Part shown: piece after piece, positions 10,839 to 21,628 of the stretch | Layout of the letters: each line of letters opens with the position of its first letter | Numbering within the stretch: position 1 is the first letter of the stretch | Source: Leguminivora glycinivorella | Lineage: Eukaryota > Arthropoda > Insecta > Lepidoptera > Tortricidae | Direction: 5' to 3' | Assembly (NCBI RefSeq): GCF_023078275.1 | Contig: NC_062974.1 | Coordinates: forward strand, 25,394,110-25,458,109 | DNA length: 64,000 nt | Program-made: the position numbers and the translations under genes | The notes under the pieces: model-generated | Database searches by the model: none | What the model was told of the DNA's origin: nothing | What the model saw: the letters and a program-made list of their open reading frames with translations, nothing else

Positions 10839-10994
10839 GTGTTGGTGTGGCTGCTTTACGCTTTAGAGGCACAGCTGCAGGTAGAAGTCTGGACCTAAAG
10901 TTATTATTCGATACATCTTCAGTTTTGAAGTGATCCTCACAAATGTAACGTCTCTTCAATTCTTGGTGTGTCAAAGACGTCAGATTTATGTTAC
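10839..10994 (-). CDS. Exon 2 of P-like transposase: second half of THAP domain
   Basis: The acceptor TTTCAG ends at 10995. The exon completes a glycine codon with exon 1 and reads NINLTSLTHQELKRRYICEDHF. CEDH is the C-X2-H that closes the zinc site. The downstream RLLPAAVPLKR contains the AVP motif that ends THAP domains. The donor GTAAGAAT starts at 10838. The phase matches exon 3. Confidence 0.85.
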
Positions 10995-11149
10995 CTGAAA
11001 TTATTATATGCTCGATGACAATCTAAGCGCACGGAAGTGCGCAAACAGTTCCAGCAACAGGCCGCGCTCATGTCGTGCGCTATTTTTTACACGAACCAAA
11101 AACAGACAATAAATATGACTGAATGGGAAAAAAATTGCACTTAATGAAT

Positions 11150-11280
11150 ATATAATCCAGTTTTGTTTTCTGTCAACCCCTTTTTTGCCAAGAGAGGCAC
11201 TGAAACTTGAGTAGTTTCATGTGCTCTGCCTACCCCTTCATGGGATACAGGCGTGATTGTATGTATGTATTTATCTATGA
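11150..11280 (+). repeat. Dispersed repeat A (ends in an ATGT run)
   Basis: TTGCCAAGAGAGGCACTGAA and GGGATACAGGCGTGATTGTA followed by TATGTATG are shared with 29960-30085, 48330-48455 and 55380-55440. All lie in the same orientation. The short (ATGT)n end resembles the tail of a LINE or SINE. Here it sits within the 5' flank or promoter side of the P-like gene. Confidence 0.7.
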
Positions 11281-11332
11281 ATATATATATATAAAATGAA
11301 TAAAGAAACTAAGAATGCAGTATGATTCTTAC

Positions 11333-11447
11333 CAGAATGTTGTATCCATAATTTTAACCGAGGTTCATCATTGACAGGGAAGGAAAACATGGACTTGGTA
11401 TTGTTTGTATTGTCACAATCATGATATTGACATTTCAAAGGAGGCAT
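11333..11447 (-). CDS. Exon 1 of P-like transposase: first half of THAP domain
   Basis: ATG at 11447 begins MPPLKCQYHDCDNTNN, giving the first cysteine pair (CX4C) of a THAP zinc finger. The conserved tryptophan follows in LKLWIQH. The exon ends at 11333 with one base of a codon, next to the donor GTAAGAAT. It is too short to stand out as an ORF and is recognised only with exon 2. Confidence 0.82.
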
Positions 11448-12425
11448 AATGTTCTGAAAGAAACAATAAAATTAACTTATACGTACAATTTAGAAAAGAG
11501 AAACTAATCCATATTAAAAAAAAATATTGATATTCTATTGATACTTACCGTAACCGCACTTAATATATATATATCAAATTTAAAAAGGCCACAAAGTAAA
11601 CGAAATCCATTCGTCCGAAATGCTCAAGTCCGTTGGTCAAGCGCAGGTCGTTGTGTTAGGCAATAATCAAAATCCGGGGGCAAGCAAATCACTCAATTTA
11701 GCAGAATATCGGAGTCCGTAAGGCGTATACCACTATCGACAAAACAAAATGAGCGTGGGCGCAAGGATTAGCAAAGTAAACTGCGAAGAGAAAACAACTC
11801 GACTCAGCATAATATATTCTGTCAAACAAGTGAAACAAGTCTATCAGTAAATAAGAACTAAGAAAACTATAGGTATCCTTTTCTCTAGCACCCTAAAGAA
11901 AAGGATGCATATAGTTTTCTTATTTACTGACAGACTTGGTTGACAGAGATTATGTCATAATTTTGAAGTAAAGCGTAACATGCAGTGTTGCCACCGCGAT
12001 TTTGAAGATAGACTGATGTCTGACTGATGCCAAAAATATGCTAAAATGTCACCTAAAAAAGACAAAGACGCTAGAATATATAAATAAATTTGTGTGTAAG
12101 TTTATAATGTCATTAATGTATAGTATGCAGAAAAATACACTTGATTACTTGACTGTTAGGGCTAATGATGTTAAGTTAGTTCCGTAAGTCGTCCCGTCAC
12201 CAGCACACCGCACCCTCGTTGAGCTTTGGCAGCCTTACTCACCGGCAGGAACACAACACTACGAGTAGGGTCTAGTGCTATTTGGCTGCGGTCTTCTGTA
12301 AGGCGGAGGTACTACCCCAGTTGGGCTCTGCTCTAGAGACACAAAGCGGAATATCATTCGCTATGCCCTACCTCCTCCTGAAATGTATTCTATATATATC
12401 TATCTATTCTATCTATCTATATCTA
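11448..12425. other. Non-coding stretch between P-like gene and mariner
   Basis: No gene seen. It holds a hairpin at 11820-11944, a moderately GC-rich segment about 12180-12365 that resembles a dispersed insect repeat but could not be assigned, and a (CTAT)n tract at about 12395-12424 into which the mariner inserted. Confidence 0.5.
11820..11944. mobile_element. Foldback/MITE-like hairpin
   Basis: The left arm TGTCAAACAAGT...CAGTAAATAAG...AAAACTAT..ATCCTTTTCT is mirrored by AGAAAAGGAT..ATAGTTTTCTTATTTACTGACAGACTTGGTTGACA. The arms are about 50-60 bases, with one short insertion in the left arm, and the loop is about 13 bases. Confidence 0.75.
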
Positions 12426-13666
12426 TTGGGTTGGTAAGAAAGTAATGAGCGATCGATTGAATTCCACATAAAATTTTTGAGAGAGTTCTAGAATCTTCTA
12501 TGGTCGAAAGTATATAAAGGGCGAGTCGCACAGTTTCTCGTCAGTCATTCACTAGCTGTCGCCGAGCTAATATAAGGAAGAAAATGGACGAATTAAAAGT
12601 GCATGTAAGGCATTGCTTACTATATGAATTTCAGTCTGGCCATTCAGCCGCCGAAGCAGTGCGTAATATATGTCAGCGTCTTGCTCCTGAAGTTGTGTCT
12701 GAGGCCACGGCGAAACGATGGTTCCAGCGGTTTCGTAGTGGCGACTTTTCATTATCAGATCAACCTAAGTGGTCTTCAGATTGATGTAGCCAAATTAAAA
12801 ACCTTAATTGAAGGAGATCCGAGGCTAACGAGTCGTACTATTGCTACCGAGTTAGGCTGCTCTCATGTCACCATAGAAACACATTTACACGAGTTGGGAA
12901 AAAACTACAAATACAGTGTTTGGATACCGCACGAACTTGATAGAGATCAACTAAACCGCCGTGCCGATATCTGCATACAACTTCTGTCTTTTCGCCGCAC
13001 ATTCAACTGGTTGGACCATCTTATCACTGGAGATGAAAAATGGGTCTTATATATAAATCACACACGCAAACGTCAGTGGCTAGCTCCAAACGAAAAAGGA
13101 ATAGAGGCACCAAAAACAGAGCCTCACCCGAAAAAAGTTATGCTGTCCGTTTGGTGGGATATTCATGGTATTATTCACTGGGAACTCCTAACAAGTGAAA
13201 TGACTGTTACCGCATCAATATACTGTAATCAGCTTGAAAATTTAAACCAAAAAATCTGTCAGAATCGTCCACAGCATGCTAAAGTTTTTTCTTACACGAC
13301 AATGCTCGCCCACACATTGCAAAAGTGACTCGGCTAAAGCTATTGGAGCTAGGTTGGAAAGTGATACCTCATCCACCGTACTCTCCAGACTTGGCACCTA
13401 CGGATTACGCATTGTTCAGATCGCTAAGCAATGCCTTGAATGAAAAAAGTTCGATGATCAAGCCCATCTACGACAGTACATAGCTGAGTTTTTTGAATCT
13501 AAACCTAAGAACTTCTTCGCCGATGCTATTCATTCTTTACCAGAACGATGGAGACAAGTAGTAGATAACGAAGGCCGTTATATTTTTGATAAATGATTGA
13601 AATAATAAATTAAATAAAAATTTCAATATTGGTTATGATTGGCTCATTACTTTCTTACCAACCCAA
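12426..13666 (+). mobile_element. Mariner-family transposon, 1241 bp, with TIRs and TA duplication
   Basis: The ends are inverted copies of TTGGGTTGGTAAGAAAGTAA followed by TGAGC, about 25 perfect bases on each side. TA flanks both ends (12424-12425 and 13667-13668), the expected Tc1/mariner target duplication. The only gene is a D,D34D transposase (12584-13596), inactivated by frameshifts. The matching TIRs mean the copy could still be moved by an enzyme supplied in trans. Confidence 0.95.
12584..13596 (+). pseudogene. Mariner transposase (D,D34D), three frameshifts
   Basis: It begins MDELKVHVRHCLLYEFQSGH with the paired helix-turn-helix region, including AKRWFQRFRSGDFSLSDQP. The frame shifts near 12775 into LIEGDPRLTSRTIATELG and the catalytic domain: ITGDEKWVLYINH (first aspartate). 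A shift near 13285-13295 reaches DNARPHIAK (second aspartate). YSPDLAPTDYALF gives the third, with 34 residues between them. A third shift in the A-run near 13447 leads to the C-terminal VVDNEGRYIFDK and TGA at 13594. The total of about 337 codons is the usual mariner length. All three shifts would have to be absent in an active relative. Confidence 0.93.
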
Positions 13667-13679
13667 TATATAATATAAA

Positions 13680-14190
13680 GCTACAACCCGACTGACATTT
13701 TTCAAAAAATGGGCAGAAGGAGTTTTCGCAGGTGGCAGTGTTTGGTGTGGTCGTATAGAGGTTGGTCCTGCGACCCCGGATAGATCAGACCGTCGGTCTA
13801 CCGGTTCCGGGTAAAAAAATGTTGGACGGCCTGGCCAAACGGCTGGAGTTAGCCGGGGAGTGTTCGACCAAATGTCATAGAGGACCCTGGGCAGTTTTTG
13901 ACGCCGCCATTTTTTTTTTGATGATTTTTCAAGTTTGTCGTAGAGAGCTCAAATTTTGGTCATAGAATCTCCAAGTGGCCTTGATTCGAATGAAATAAAA
14001 AAAATTGAAAAATGCTACAAATGTGGGAAAACTGGCCACTTTTATTTTGTATGGCAACTTTTAAACCGTAAGAGATAGCCGGGGGTGCTCGACCAAATGT
14101 CATACAAGTATCCGAGTAGAAAAAAATTGCATTAAAAAAAATTCAAAATGGCCGACTTTTTTTTTTTAATTTCAAAATGGTCCTAGCGCG
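13680..14190. other. Non-coding segment with an internal diverged duplication
   Basis: AGTTAGCCGGGGAGTGTTCG with ACCAAATGTCAT (about 13847-13878) recurs as AGATAGCCGGGGGTGCTCG with ACCAAATGTCAT (about 14072-14103), roughly 225 bases apart. Long T- and A-runs interrupt the segment. No gene is visible. Confidence 0.5.
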
Positions 14191-14194
14191 CTGA

Positions 14195-14400
14195 GAACTC
14201 CTCTCCTCCTGCTCCTTAGAACTTGTACACTCCTTTTTACTGTGTACTTAAAACAGGAAAAGGGAATGTACAAGTTTCTAATGGGGTGGCAACGCTCATG
14301 TGACACTCTTTGAGTTGCAGGCGTCCATAGGTTACGGTGACCGCTTTCCATCAAGCGAGTCGTACGCTTGTTTGCCACCGACGTAGTATAAAAAAAAATA
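14195..14400 (+). repeat. LINE 3'-end fragment (family L1), plus strand
   Basis: GTTGCAGGCGTCCATAGGTT, TACGGTGACCGC and TTTGCCACCGACGTAGTATA lead into an A-run at about 14389. The same segment, in minus orientation, occurs at 24212, 27228 and 60095, the last joined to LINE coding sequence. It is therefore the 3' UTR and tail of a LINE. Confidence 0.75.
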
Positions 14401-14815
14401 AGCGTTTTAATACAAACTGATTGACACCCCAACCATCAAAATCGGTGCAGCCGTTGTGATTCTATAAATTTTTAAAAATACGAAATATAGAAAATGTCCG
14501 CCATCTTGAATTCTAGTGGATGAAAATTGTGTTTCCTCGGAAGAAATCATTTATATTGGTCCCTAGTATCACTGTACAAAGTTGCTTGCTTTTTGCATAA
14601 AGTGCAGCTTTTTTGACCACAATTTCGTTTCGCCGTAAGCCTTATATCTCTTTTCGTTTTTGTTTCACTATTGATAGCTAGCCAAGGCGCGTCATAATTT
14701 TGTCTGTGACAAGAAGTGAGAGGAATAGTTCCCGTCATAGTTATCATTGTTATCAACAAACAATATTTCTTTAATCTTCACAAAACATTAAACTATTTGT
14801 TATAAGGGCCCGCGC

Positions 14816-15432
14816 AGACGGGCGACAAAGTCACTCGACGACTTTTTTGTCTCTGTCGTAACTCCTTGCGACAATTTCAAAGGTGCGCACACGGGAACGA
14901 CAGCGATGCAACCACAGACTACTATGAAGATACTACGGACGCAACTTTTTCTTTTTTCATGAAATTAAGAGCCTACCCAAAAAACATTTTTGGTACTTCA
15001 GAATAAGTGTTTAAAAGTTTTGATGAACTCGTTAGAATTTTACAACCCGGCATCGTTTTCCATTCTTTTAAATTCTTGTCATATAAAGTCGGTCTTACCT
15101 CTACTTCTGAAGAATTGAAATTAAACGACAGGTATCAATGTCGACTTCAACAATCGGCATTTAAAATTATATTTTTTTCGAATAATAACATACGTTCGCC
15201 CAGGCGGTTGAGTGATAACTGTCAAAATGACAACCGACCGGCGAATATTTTGTCACCGTGTGCGCACTTGCATTGAAACATATAGAGAATGAGACAGTTA
15301 CGTCGCAGGCTTGTCGTCACTCGTCGAACCCGCAGACAAAAAGGTTGCGTCGCAACGTGTGCGCACTTTCATACTAGCCCATAGACCGATCTCCGCAGAC
15401 AAAAAAATTGAGTCACCCGTCTGTGCGGGCCC
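14816..15432. mobile_element. Harbinger-like non-autonomous DNA element, 617 bp
   Basis: The inverted ends GGGCCCGCGCAGACGGGCGAC and its counterpart GTCACCCGTCTGTGCGGGCC differ at only a few bases. TAA flanks both sides (14813-14815 and 15433-15435). Termini in GGGCC plus a 3-bp TAA/TTA duplication fit the PIF/Harbinger superfamily. The subterminal regions are also loosely inverted (TGCGCACACGGG against CAACGTGTGCGCAC). No transposase is present. Confidence 0.82.
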
Positions 15433-15435
15433 TAA

Positions 15436-16076
15436 CGCATACTTTGCAATTCGCAGGAGATACCAACGCCTGGACTGGCAACACCGACCGGGTTAAACGT
15501 CAAATTCAAGCTTCGTGTTAAATCATTTCAATAATGTGTTATAAATATTAAAAATGTAAAATATAAGGAATTACAGTGATGTATCGTATTTTAATTAAAA
15601 TGAGAAAGTGTTATCATAAGTTTTCATGCAGCCTAAGAAGCCAAATATTGACGAAAAAACTACGCCAACCGTCAACGGAGTAGCGTTCAAGATTTAAAAT
15701 TATAATTAATTAGCGTTTTTTACAGATGGGTATAGCTTACTTAATATTTAAGTGTAGTTTTTCAGATTATTTGTCTAGAACTAGTAACTGTCATAGGTTA
15801 TTTTTGTGTTTTCTGTTTGTAAACATTTGAAGTACATAATAGTATTTTAACTTCCATATTTACATTTTCTTTGTTAAACCAACTCGAGATAATAAAACCT
15901 TACTCACTGCTATCCCGTGTAACTTGCAACAAAGTGAATTACAAAGTTTGTTATATGAAATCTTGTTAACAAAATCAAGGCTGTGGTTCCATATTCTTGT
16001 ATGTTAATCACATTATATCCTGTTATAAGCCCTATTTAATATATTTTAACAATACATTTAGGCTTCAATATCTCAC
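15436..16076. other. Non-coding stretch
   Basis: AT-rich sequence between the Harbinger-like element and the coiled-coil ORF. No gene, repeat arm or RNA gene recognised. It could include a 5' UTR or promoter of the ORF at 16077, but no signal proves this. Confidence 0.4.
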
Positions 16077-16799
16077 ATGATGAATAATGTTACAGAACAA
16101 ACTAGCAAGGTTACAACACACCGGGATGTGATGGTGGCTAGAATGAAACAAACACAAGCCTCAAAAATCAGCAATCAGCCAACCAAGATGTCAAGTAACA
16201 CAAGCCTCAAAAATCAGCAATCAGCCAACCAAGATGTCAAGTATGAAGACCTGCAAGGACAACGGGATGACCTCTAGGCAGTCATTGATCGGTTCCAGCA
16301 ATGCCAAGAGATAAATGAGCAGGCATTACAACGCATCCGGGACCTCGAGCAGCAAATGCAGGAGTCGGATTCAAAATGGTATTGCAAGTATTGCTCCGGG
16401 AACTCCGCTCTGGCTGAAAACAATTTAAGTATATTTGCTGAATATAATATATTTGATTTAGATGTGGTTCATGACAGTGCATCATGCTCCCCAATGAAAG
16501 ACCCTGTAGATTTAAAACAGTCTGTGCACATAGAGGGCGGCAGTGATCCCAGAGTGACGTTGAAAGGGTCAAATAAAATTAAAAAATATCTAAAGCTAAG
16601 CAAATTCAAAATACATCAAAATGTAACAGCTGCCTTAAGCGATGAGCTTCTAAACTGTCAATACCAACTTGACCTGACAGCACAGGAGTTGAACCATCGC
16701 TCCGATGAATTTCACAAATTAGAATTGAAACTAAAAGACCTGAATAATAGGTATGAACTGACAAGTAAAGCATTACACGAGTACATCTTTTGTGAATAA
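16077..16799 (+). pseudogene. Unrecognised coiled-coil ORF with one in-frame stop
   Basis: One frame runs from ATG 16077 to TAA 16797-16799, broken only by TAG at 16275-16277. The first part is rich in Q, S, T and N and contains a tandem 47-base duplication (about 16155-16247: SLKNQQSANQDVK-like). After the stop the frame continues FQQCQEINEQALQRIRDLEQ, a CKYC pair, and a heptad-like C-terminal helix (about residues 195-238; LDLTAQELNHRSDEFHKLEL). I do not recognise the family. It could be a decayed host gene, an ORF1-like protein of a transposon, or a gene in which the TAG is recent or lies in an intron. A GC-rich repeat follows directly. Confidence 0.45.
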
Positions 16800-16839
16800 C
16801 GTTCTAGATCCATCGAGCGTGTACCCTGTGTGCATGGAC

Positions 16840-17100
16840 TCGCCTGCGCCCGCTTGTTCGAGCCGCGCCCGAGCCGGCTTAGCCCCGCTCCCACAAGCCC
16901 GCGCCCGTGCGCCGTCGCGCCGGCTCCGTCGCCGTCGAGCCTTCTGCAGCTGGCGCTGTCGCGGCTGGCCGCCGAGCCTCCTGCAGCTGGCGCTGTCGCG
17001 GCTGACCGCCGAGCCTTCTGCAGCTGGCGCTGTCGTGGCTGATCGCCGAGCCTGAGCCTCGGCCGCCGGCCCCCCGCCGCCGCTCCGCCCCGCGGCGGCA
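16840..17100. repeat. GC-rich block with a 37-bp tandem repeat
   Basis: An abrupt switch to about 75% GC in an otherwise AT-rich window. Units of 37 bases beginning GAGCCTTCTGCAGCTGGCGC start at 16937, 16974 and 17011, with a partial unit at 17048. Open frames through it are alanine/arginine low-complexity and shift between units, so it is unlikely to be coding. It ends at a sharp boundary with TTATATATATTTTTT. Confidence 0.85.
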
Positions 17101-17436
17101 TTATATATATTTTTTCTTTAGTTGAGACATCAAGAGTCTTTTAAAACTCTAAAGTTATTTTAGTTATTTTTTATTTGTATCAGTTCGTTTTTTTTTTCTT
17201 CATCATGTATATTTTTTTTATTTTTTTAGATATACCTTGACACTTAGAGACTCTATACAGTATCTCTAACATCTCTTATTAAGCATAGTAGCTTTGTACT
17301 TTGTATAATTTATTGAAATTAATTTCCATAGAGCAGTCTGTTAATATTTTCTTTATGAATACTTTTGCATGTGTATTTTGAAAAAAGTGGCTGAGGCGTA
17401 GGGTTAAAGCCGGCGTAGCTTTATTTGACGTTCATA

Positions 17437-17664
17437 TCATTGTAATATGCCTACTTGGAAATAGTGCATTACGATACAAGTGCGTAAAAATCGACACGAG
17501 TTACGAATTTCCTTTTCGCACGTGTATCGTACGACGTTTTTCAGTACAGATGGCCCTCCGAAGTTTAGACCTGACATATACTCGTAATGAACCACTTCTC
17601 GCACTAGTGCGTAAAAAAAAACACCATCTGTACTGAAAATAAATATTTCAATGCATTTCAACAC
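17437..17664 (-). repeat. Dispersed repeat B copy
   Basis: The reverse strand here and the plus strand at 61533-61650 both carry a diverged segment reading VLKNVV.Y.CE..IR.SCRF after an MSG start. The likeness is at nucleotide level too (AAAACGTCGTACGATACACG against AAAACGTCGTACAATACTCG), so this is a repeat, not evidence of a gene. Confidence 0.6.
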
Positions 17665-17928
17665 TTAGCATGATAATTAAGAAACTTTTCAAAGAATTTA
17701 ATTAATAAAATTGACTTATAAATATATTGTTTTATTCCACATTCATATATTTAAAAAAATCGATGATGAAATGATGAATGTTGATCATAAATTAGCCGCA
17801 AATCGTACAACTTCTGTCTTATTCTGATAATAGTGCCATCTGACTGTCGTGCTGATATATGTAGCTGTTTGTGGTAAAACATTTTTATAGTAATAAAAAT
17901 AAAATAATCTGAAAGTAATACTTCCGTC

Positions 17929-18047
17929 TTAGTGCGTTTTCACATTATACGATCCGATATCGGATGCAGGATCGATATCCCATATATTTAAGCCGCCATT
18001 TTTGATTTTCGTCTTTGAAATCCTTCCTGACATCCGCACTTTAGGGT
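17929..18047. mobile_element. MITE family 1 copy, decayed
   Basis: TAGTGCGTTTTCACATTATA followed by CGATCCGATATCGGATG and, inverted, TCCTGACATCCGCACTTT. It matches the left half of the family well; the right arm is largely lost. Confidence 0.65.
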
Positions 18048-18049
18048 TG

Positions 18050-20540
18050 TAATATTTTGCCTATTCTGGGATGTACGTCCAAGATAATTTAGAATAATCG
18101 TTAAAACTTGTGCAAAAAAAAACAAATACTAATGATAATGAATGTGCATATTGAGAGTCAAGAGTATTGTACGCCAAATTCTGGCAGATTGTGATGTTAC
18201 AAAATACTAACCCTATCATCAATTCATCATTTATAAAGTCGCCGTCAATAGAATTTGTGAACAATGTAAACAAACCTTGTACGTTGTCAAAATGTCTTTA
18301 ATTTTCATTCTAACTCATCAGATACTGGCTAAATCCAACCTTTGAAATAATAAAATTGTGCTAAAATATTGATATTTTGTATAATGGTTTGTTTACATTG
18401 TTGGCAATTTCTATTGACAGCGATTTTAACTACTCACATTCGAACAATAAATAAATTGAATTTAAAACTTATCTTCAATATGCCAACTTTGTTTAGCATG
18501 CAGTGTTGTGCATCTTGCATACGCGCCATCTACCGGATTATAATGTTTGCTATTAGTCATCAAACGTACAAAACACTTCCCATGAATTGAATCTGATTCA
18601 AGTACCCGATTGGTAAAAAATGACTTAATTGTTTTTGTTAATTTCGGTGTTATATAGTGATAATGTTGTACGATCATGTTCCAAATTTTGAAATAATACG
18701 ACTTAGGTCATTTAAATGAAATTATTTCGTGAATTGAACAATACCATTTGTCGCGAGAGTATAGTAATGCCATCTATTGTTTTACGAGTCAAACATATAA
18801 AACGATGTACTGAGTTACACGTCTTCCTTTATTTAGTTAGTCTATGCTATCGCCATATTTTTGTTGTATATTTTCTCATTTAATTTAATAAAGTAATCAA
18901 ATATATTATTACTGCCGTATTAAAATGAAAATGTTGTAACAGTTGATTTTGGATTAAAGGTATGTGAATTTTAAACTTATAATTTTTATTTTTGTATGTA
19001 GCTCTTGTCGTGTATTTATATTTATATTCTCATTATAAGTGAATTGCACTAATTCTTAATATGAGAATAAAGAATCTTTAAAGCGACGTAGGTACCTAGA
19101 TTGTTTTAAGCTTTTCCGAGGCTAGCTCTTAGATTATAACAGAACAGTTCAAGCTGCTAGTTTCAAGTTGGACGACCGTTTAAATAACTTTCTGCAAGCG
19201 TTAACAAATGACTTTTCAACTCTTGTTCTTTAGAGGGAAACGGATTAAATATGATGTTTCAAATGTCACAGATTCATCCACAGATTATAAATAAATAAAT
19301 AAATAATAAAGAGAACGGTCCCTGAAAATCCTGCGACGTTTATTACCGGTGTCGGAAACAGATCCAAAATGGTACGGCATCAAATTAACACCAGTAAATG
19401 TTCTGTCATCTAACCATTGTTTACAAGTAAGGTCATTGACCCTGTCACCTGTTTATGGTTTGCACCTAGTATATTTTTACAAAAATGTTTGAAAGGCTAT
19501 AACTTGAAAATAGTTAAAGTAAATTGTATAGTTTCTAGGGGAAAAATGTTGTCCTAAGGCTACACTATCTCCCATTTCCCGAAAGGATCGTCGTCCGATT
19601 CCACGCAGTATATACATTTTTCATAACTCCTCTTAGCTTACTTTTACTGTGACATGTAAATTACTGTGCACATTGTGTTTTTATTTCTTAGATATCGTAG
19701 TGCAAAACAAACACGAAAAGCATGTGTGGACATGTATCTTTTATTTTTAGTAGATATATTTTATTTTATATTATTTTATGTTACGAGGCAGAAACATTTT
19801 TTCCTAAATAATAATTTTAAAGAAATAGATATTAGAATTATTATAGCATAAAATATCCAATATCCACCCTATTACTATACATTAACACACAAAAGTTTGT
19901 CTTTTGAATTTATCCTATTTTATAAAGAGGGTATAGTTTTTGGCTTTTTTCGAAATTCACTTTTCGTCAGTTATAGTTTTTCTCCTTGAGACGGCATAAC
20001 TGTCACTATACTTAAGTGCAAACTACAATTTGAAATAAAATGGACCAAAATGTAACCTTCGACACAAAATGTATTATGAATACAGTCGGGAACGCCATAA
20101 AGTTTGGGTGTGATTTTTACGTGACTCGAACAGTAATAAAACGTAGGGTGCACATAAAATATTGTGTTAGGACAGGATAACTTTATTACCGGAGGCATGG
20201 GACGCAATTATCCAGGAATAACGGCAGTATGGTTACCGCTGTTTCTGAAGGACTTTCCGTTTGGATTGTGTTGACCTTTTATGTAAATATGAGTGCACTT
20301 AAGGATGGACCTTGGTCTTTGGAAAACCATCAAAATCTTTATTTTCTGTTCTCCGGTCGGAAAGAGTCAAATTTCAGGACGCAGCGCTAAACGAAGTTAA
20401 CGCTTCTCAGCTCCGTCAAACAGAAAAATAGTGTACCTACACATACACACCGCCAGTAAATAATTAAGAATGCCTCAGATCACAATACATGTTTGTTAAC
20501 CTAGACTTCACCTCAGTCGACCATTACTGAGATGTATCTT
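18050..20540. other. Non-coding stretch, no gene seen
   Basis: AT-rich DNA with frequent stops. CGCCATCTACCGG (about 18525) and GCCATCTATTG (about 18772) are small insect-repeat-like words. A simple AAATAAATAAATAA run lies at about 19290. No domain, splice-consistent exon or RNA gene was recognised. Confidence 0.45.
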
Positions 20541-20548
20541 ACTTTACA

Positions 20549-20880
20549 ATGATGCAAGATCGAGTAAGGAATACCGAGATCCGTCGTCGCACTAAGGTGC
20601 AAGACGTAGGTTTCGTTATTACTAAACTAAAATGGAGTTGGGCGGGACATGTTGCTAGGCAGAGTGATGGCAGGTGGACCAAAATGTTAACGGAATGGTG
20701 GCCGCTAACAAATGTAAGAAGTGCCTGGCATCCGTTGGCTCGTTGGGTGGACGACATCCGAAAAACTGCGGGTCACAACTGGATGAGATTAGCCCAGGAC
20801 CGGGAGAAGTGGCGTACTAGAAGAGAGGCCTATGCTCAGCAGTGGGCGATAAAAGGCTGATATGATGATGATGATCTTAC
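20549..20880 (+). pseudogene. RTE-type LINE, C-terminal reverse transcriptase fragment
   Basis: About 104 codons read TEIRRRTKVQDVGFVITKLK, then WSWAGHVARQSDGRWTKML, RWVDDIRKTAGHNWMRLAQD and EAYAQQWAIKG. This is the characteristic end of RTE-like endonuclease/reverse transcriptase proteins. The stop is followed by a (GATGAT)n tail at about 20862-20876, the usual RTE 3' end. The copy is 5'-truncated and lacks all catalytic motifs. A minus-strand relative lies at 58434-58690. Confidence 0.88.
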
Positions 20881-21628
20881 TTTACAGTCTACTATGTATT
20901 TATAAATACATAGAAATACACAAGTAAATAAGAGTTTGATTATAGAGATTAGAGATCAAACAGTAACCAATATAAAAATGTTTTACAACTATTTGCACAT
21001 ATTTTTATTTGATATGAGTGATTTTGAATAAATCATTTCTATTTTATTGTTAATCTATCTTCAATTAAACTCTAGAATATCATAGAAAAAATATTTTTCT
21101 GACATTATAAACAACTTAAACCAAAGGTTTTTCCCACACAGCATTTTCCACGGTTCTTAACAATTCTTAGTATATATTTCGCTGTGATGCATGTTTGGAT
21201 GAAAAAACTTCTTCTGCTAATATAACAGCTGTCTAATTCATTTGTCAACAACATATTTTCCACGATACTTAAATCTTAGTACCAACGTACTAGTATTTCT
21301 TGGTCTGTGATTCTAACTAATAAAACTAGTTCCCCGAATGAGCGTACCGCTAGTATTTACTCGGCTGGCACCGTGCAGGTTCAACTCGCAATGAGACGTC
21401 CGCAGTAATCAGCAGAACTTCGGGATGCTATTCTGTACTTTTCTTAACACCCGAGTTGGAGTCTCATATTACATTTATAGACGTATTTGAATTTTGACTC
21501 AGTGTCAAAACCGATGTTTTTACATAAAGGAAAGTCAGTTTTGACATTAACAAATCTCTAATGCTAAAAAAACAAACTTGTTTTATATAGATAATTCCAG
21601 AAACTAATTCACACTATTTATCTATCTT

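Larger units (their letters stand above)
8175..11447 (-). pseudogene. P-element/THAP9-type DNA transposase, three exons, two frameshifts
   Basis: A cut-and-paste transposase gene on the minus strand. Exon 1 (11447-11333) and exon 2 (10994-10839) encode a C2CH THAP DNA-binding domain; exon 3 (10528-8175) encodes the coiled-coil region, RNase H-like core, insertion domain and C-terminus. Splice signals are consensus: GTAAGAAT donors after exons 1 and 2, TTTCAG and TTCTAG acceptors, and phases that fit (115, then 156 bases). The whole would be about 875 residues, a normal length for the family. Single-base frameshifts near 10060-10085 and in the T-run at 9584-9591 break exon 3, so this copy should not make full-length enzyme. 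Terminal inverted repeats were not found. Confidence 0.88.

Noticed and set aside
11820..11944. Terminal inverted repeat of the P-like element
   Set aside because: The palindrome is self-contained on one side of the gene; no matching sequence was found near 8100-8175.
16792..17055. Alanine/arginine-rich frames over the GC-rich block
   Set aside because: Tandem units of 37 bases shift frame at each repeat, giving low-complexity peptides in all frames.
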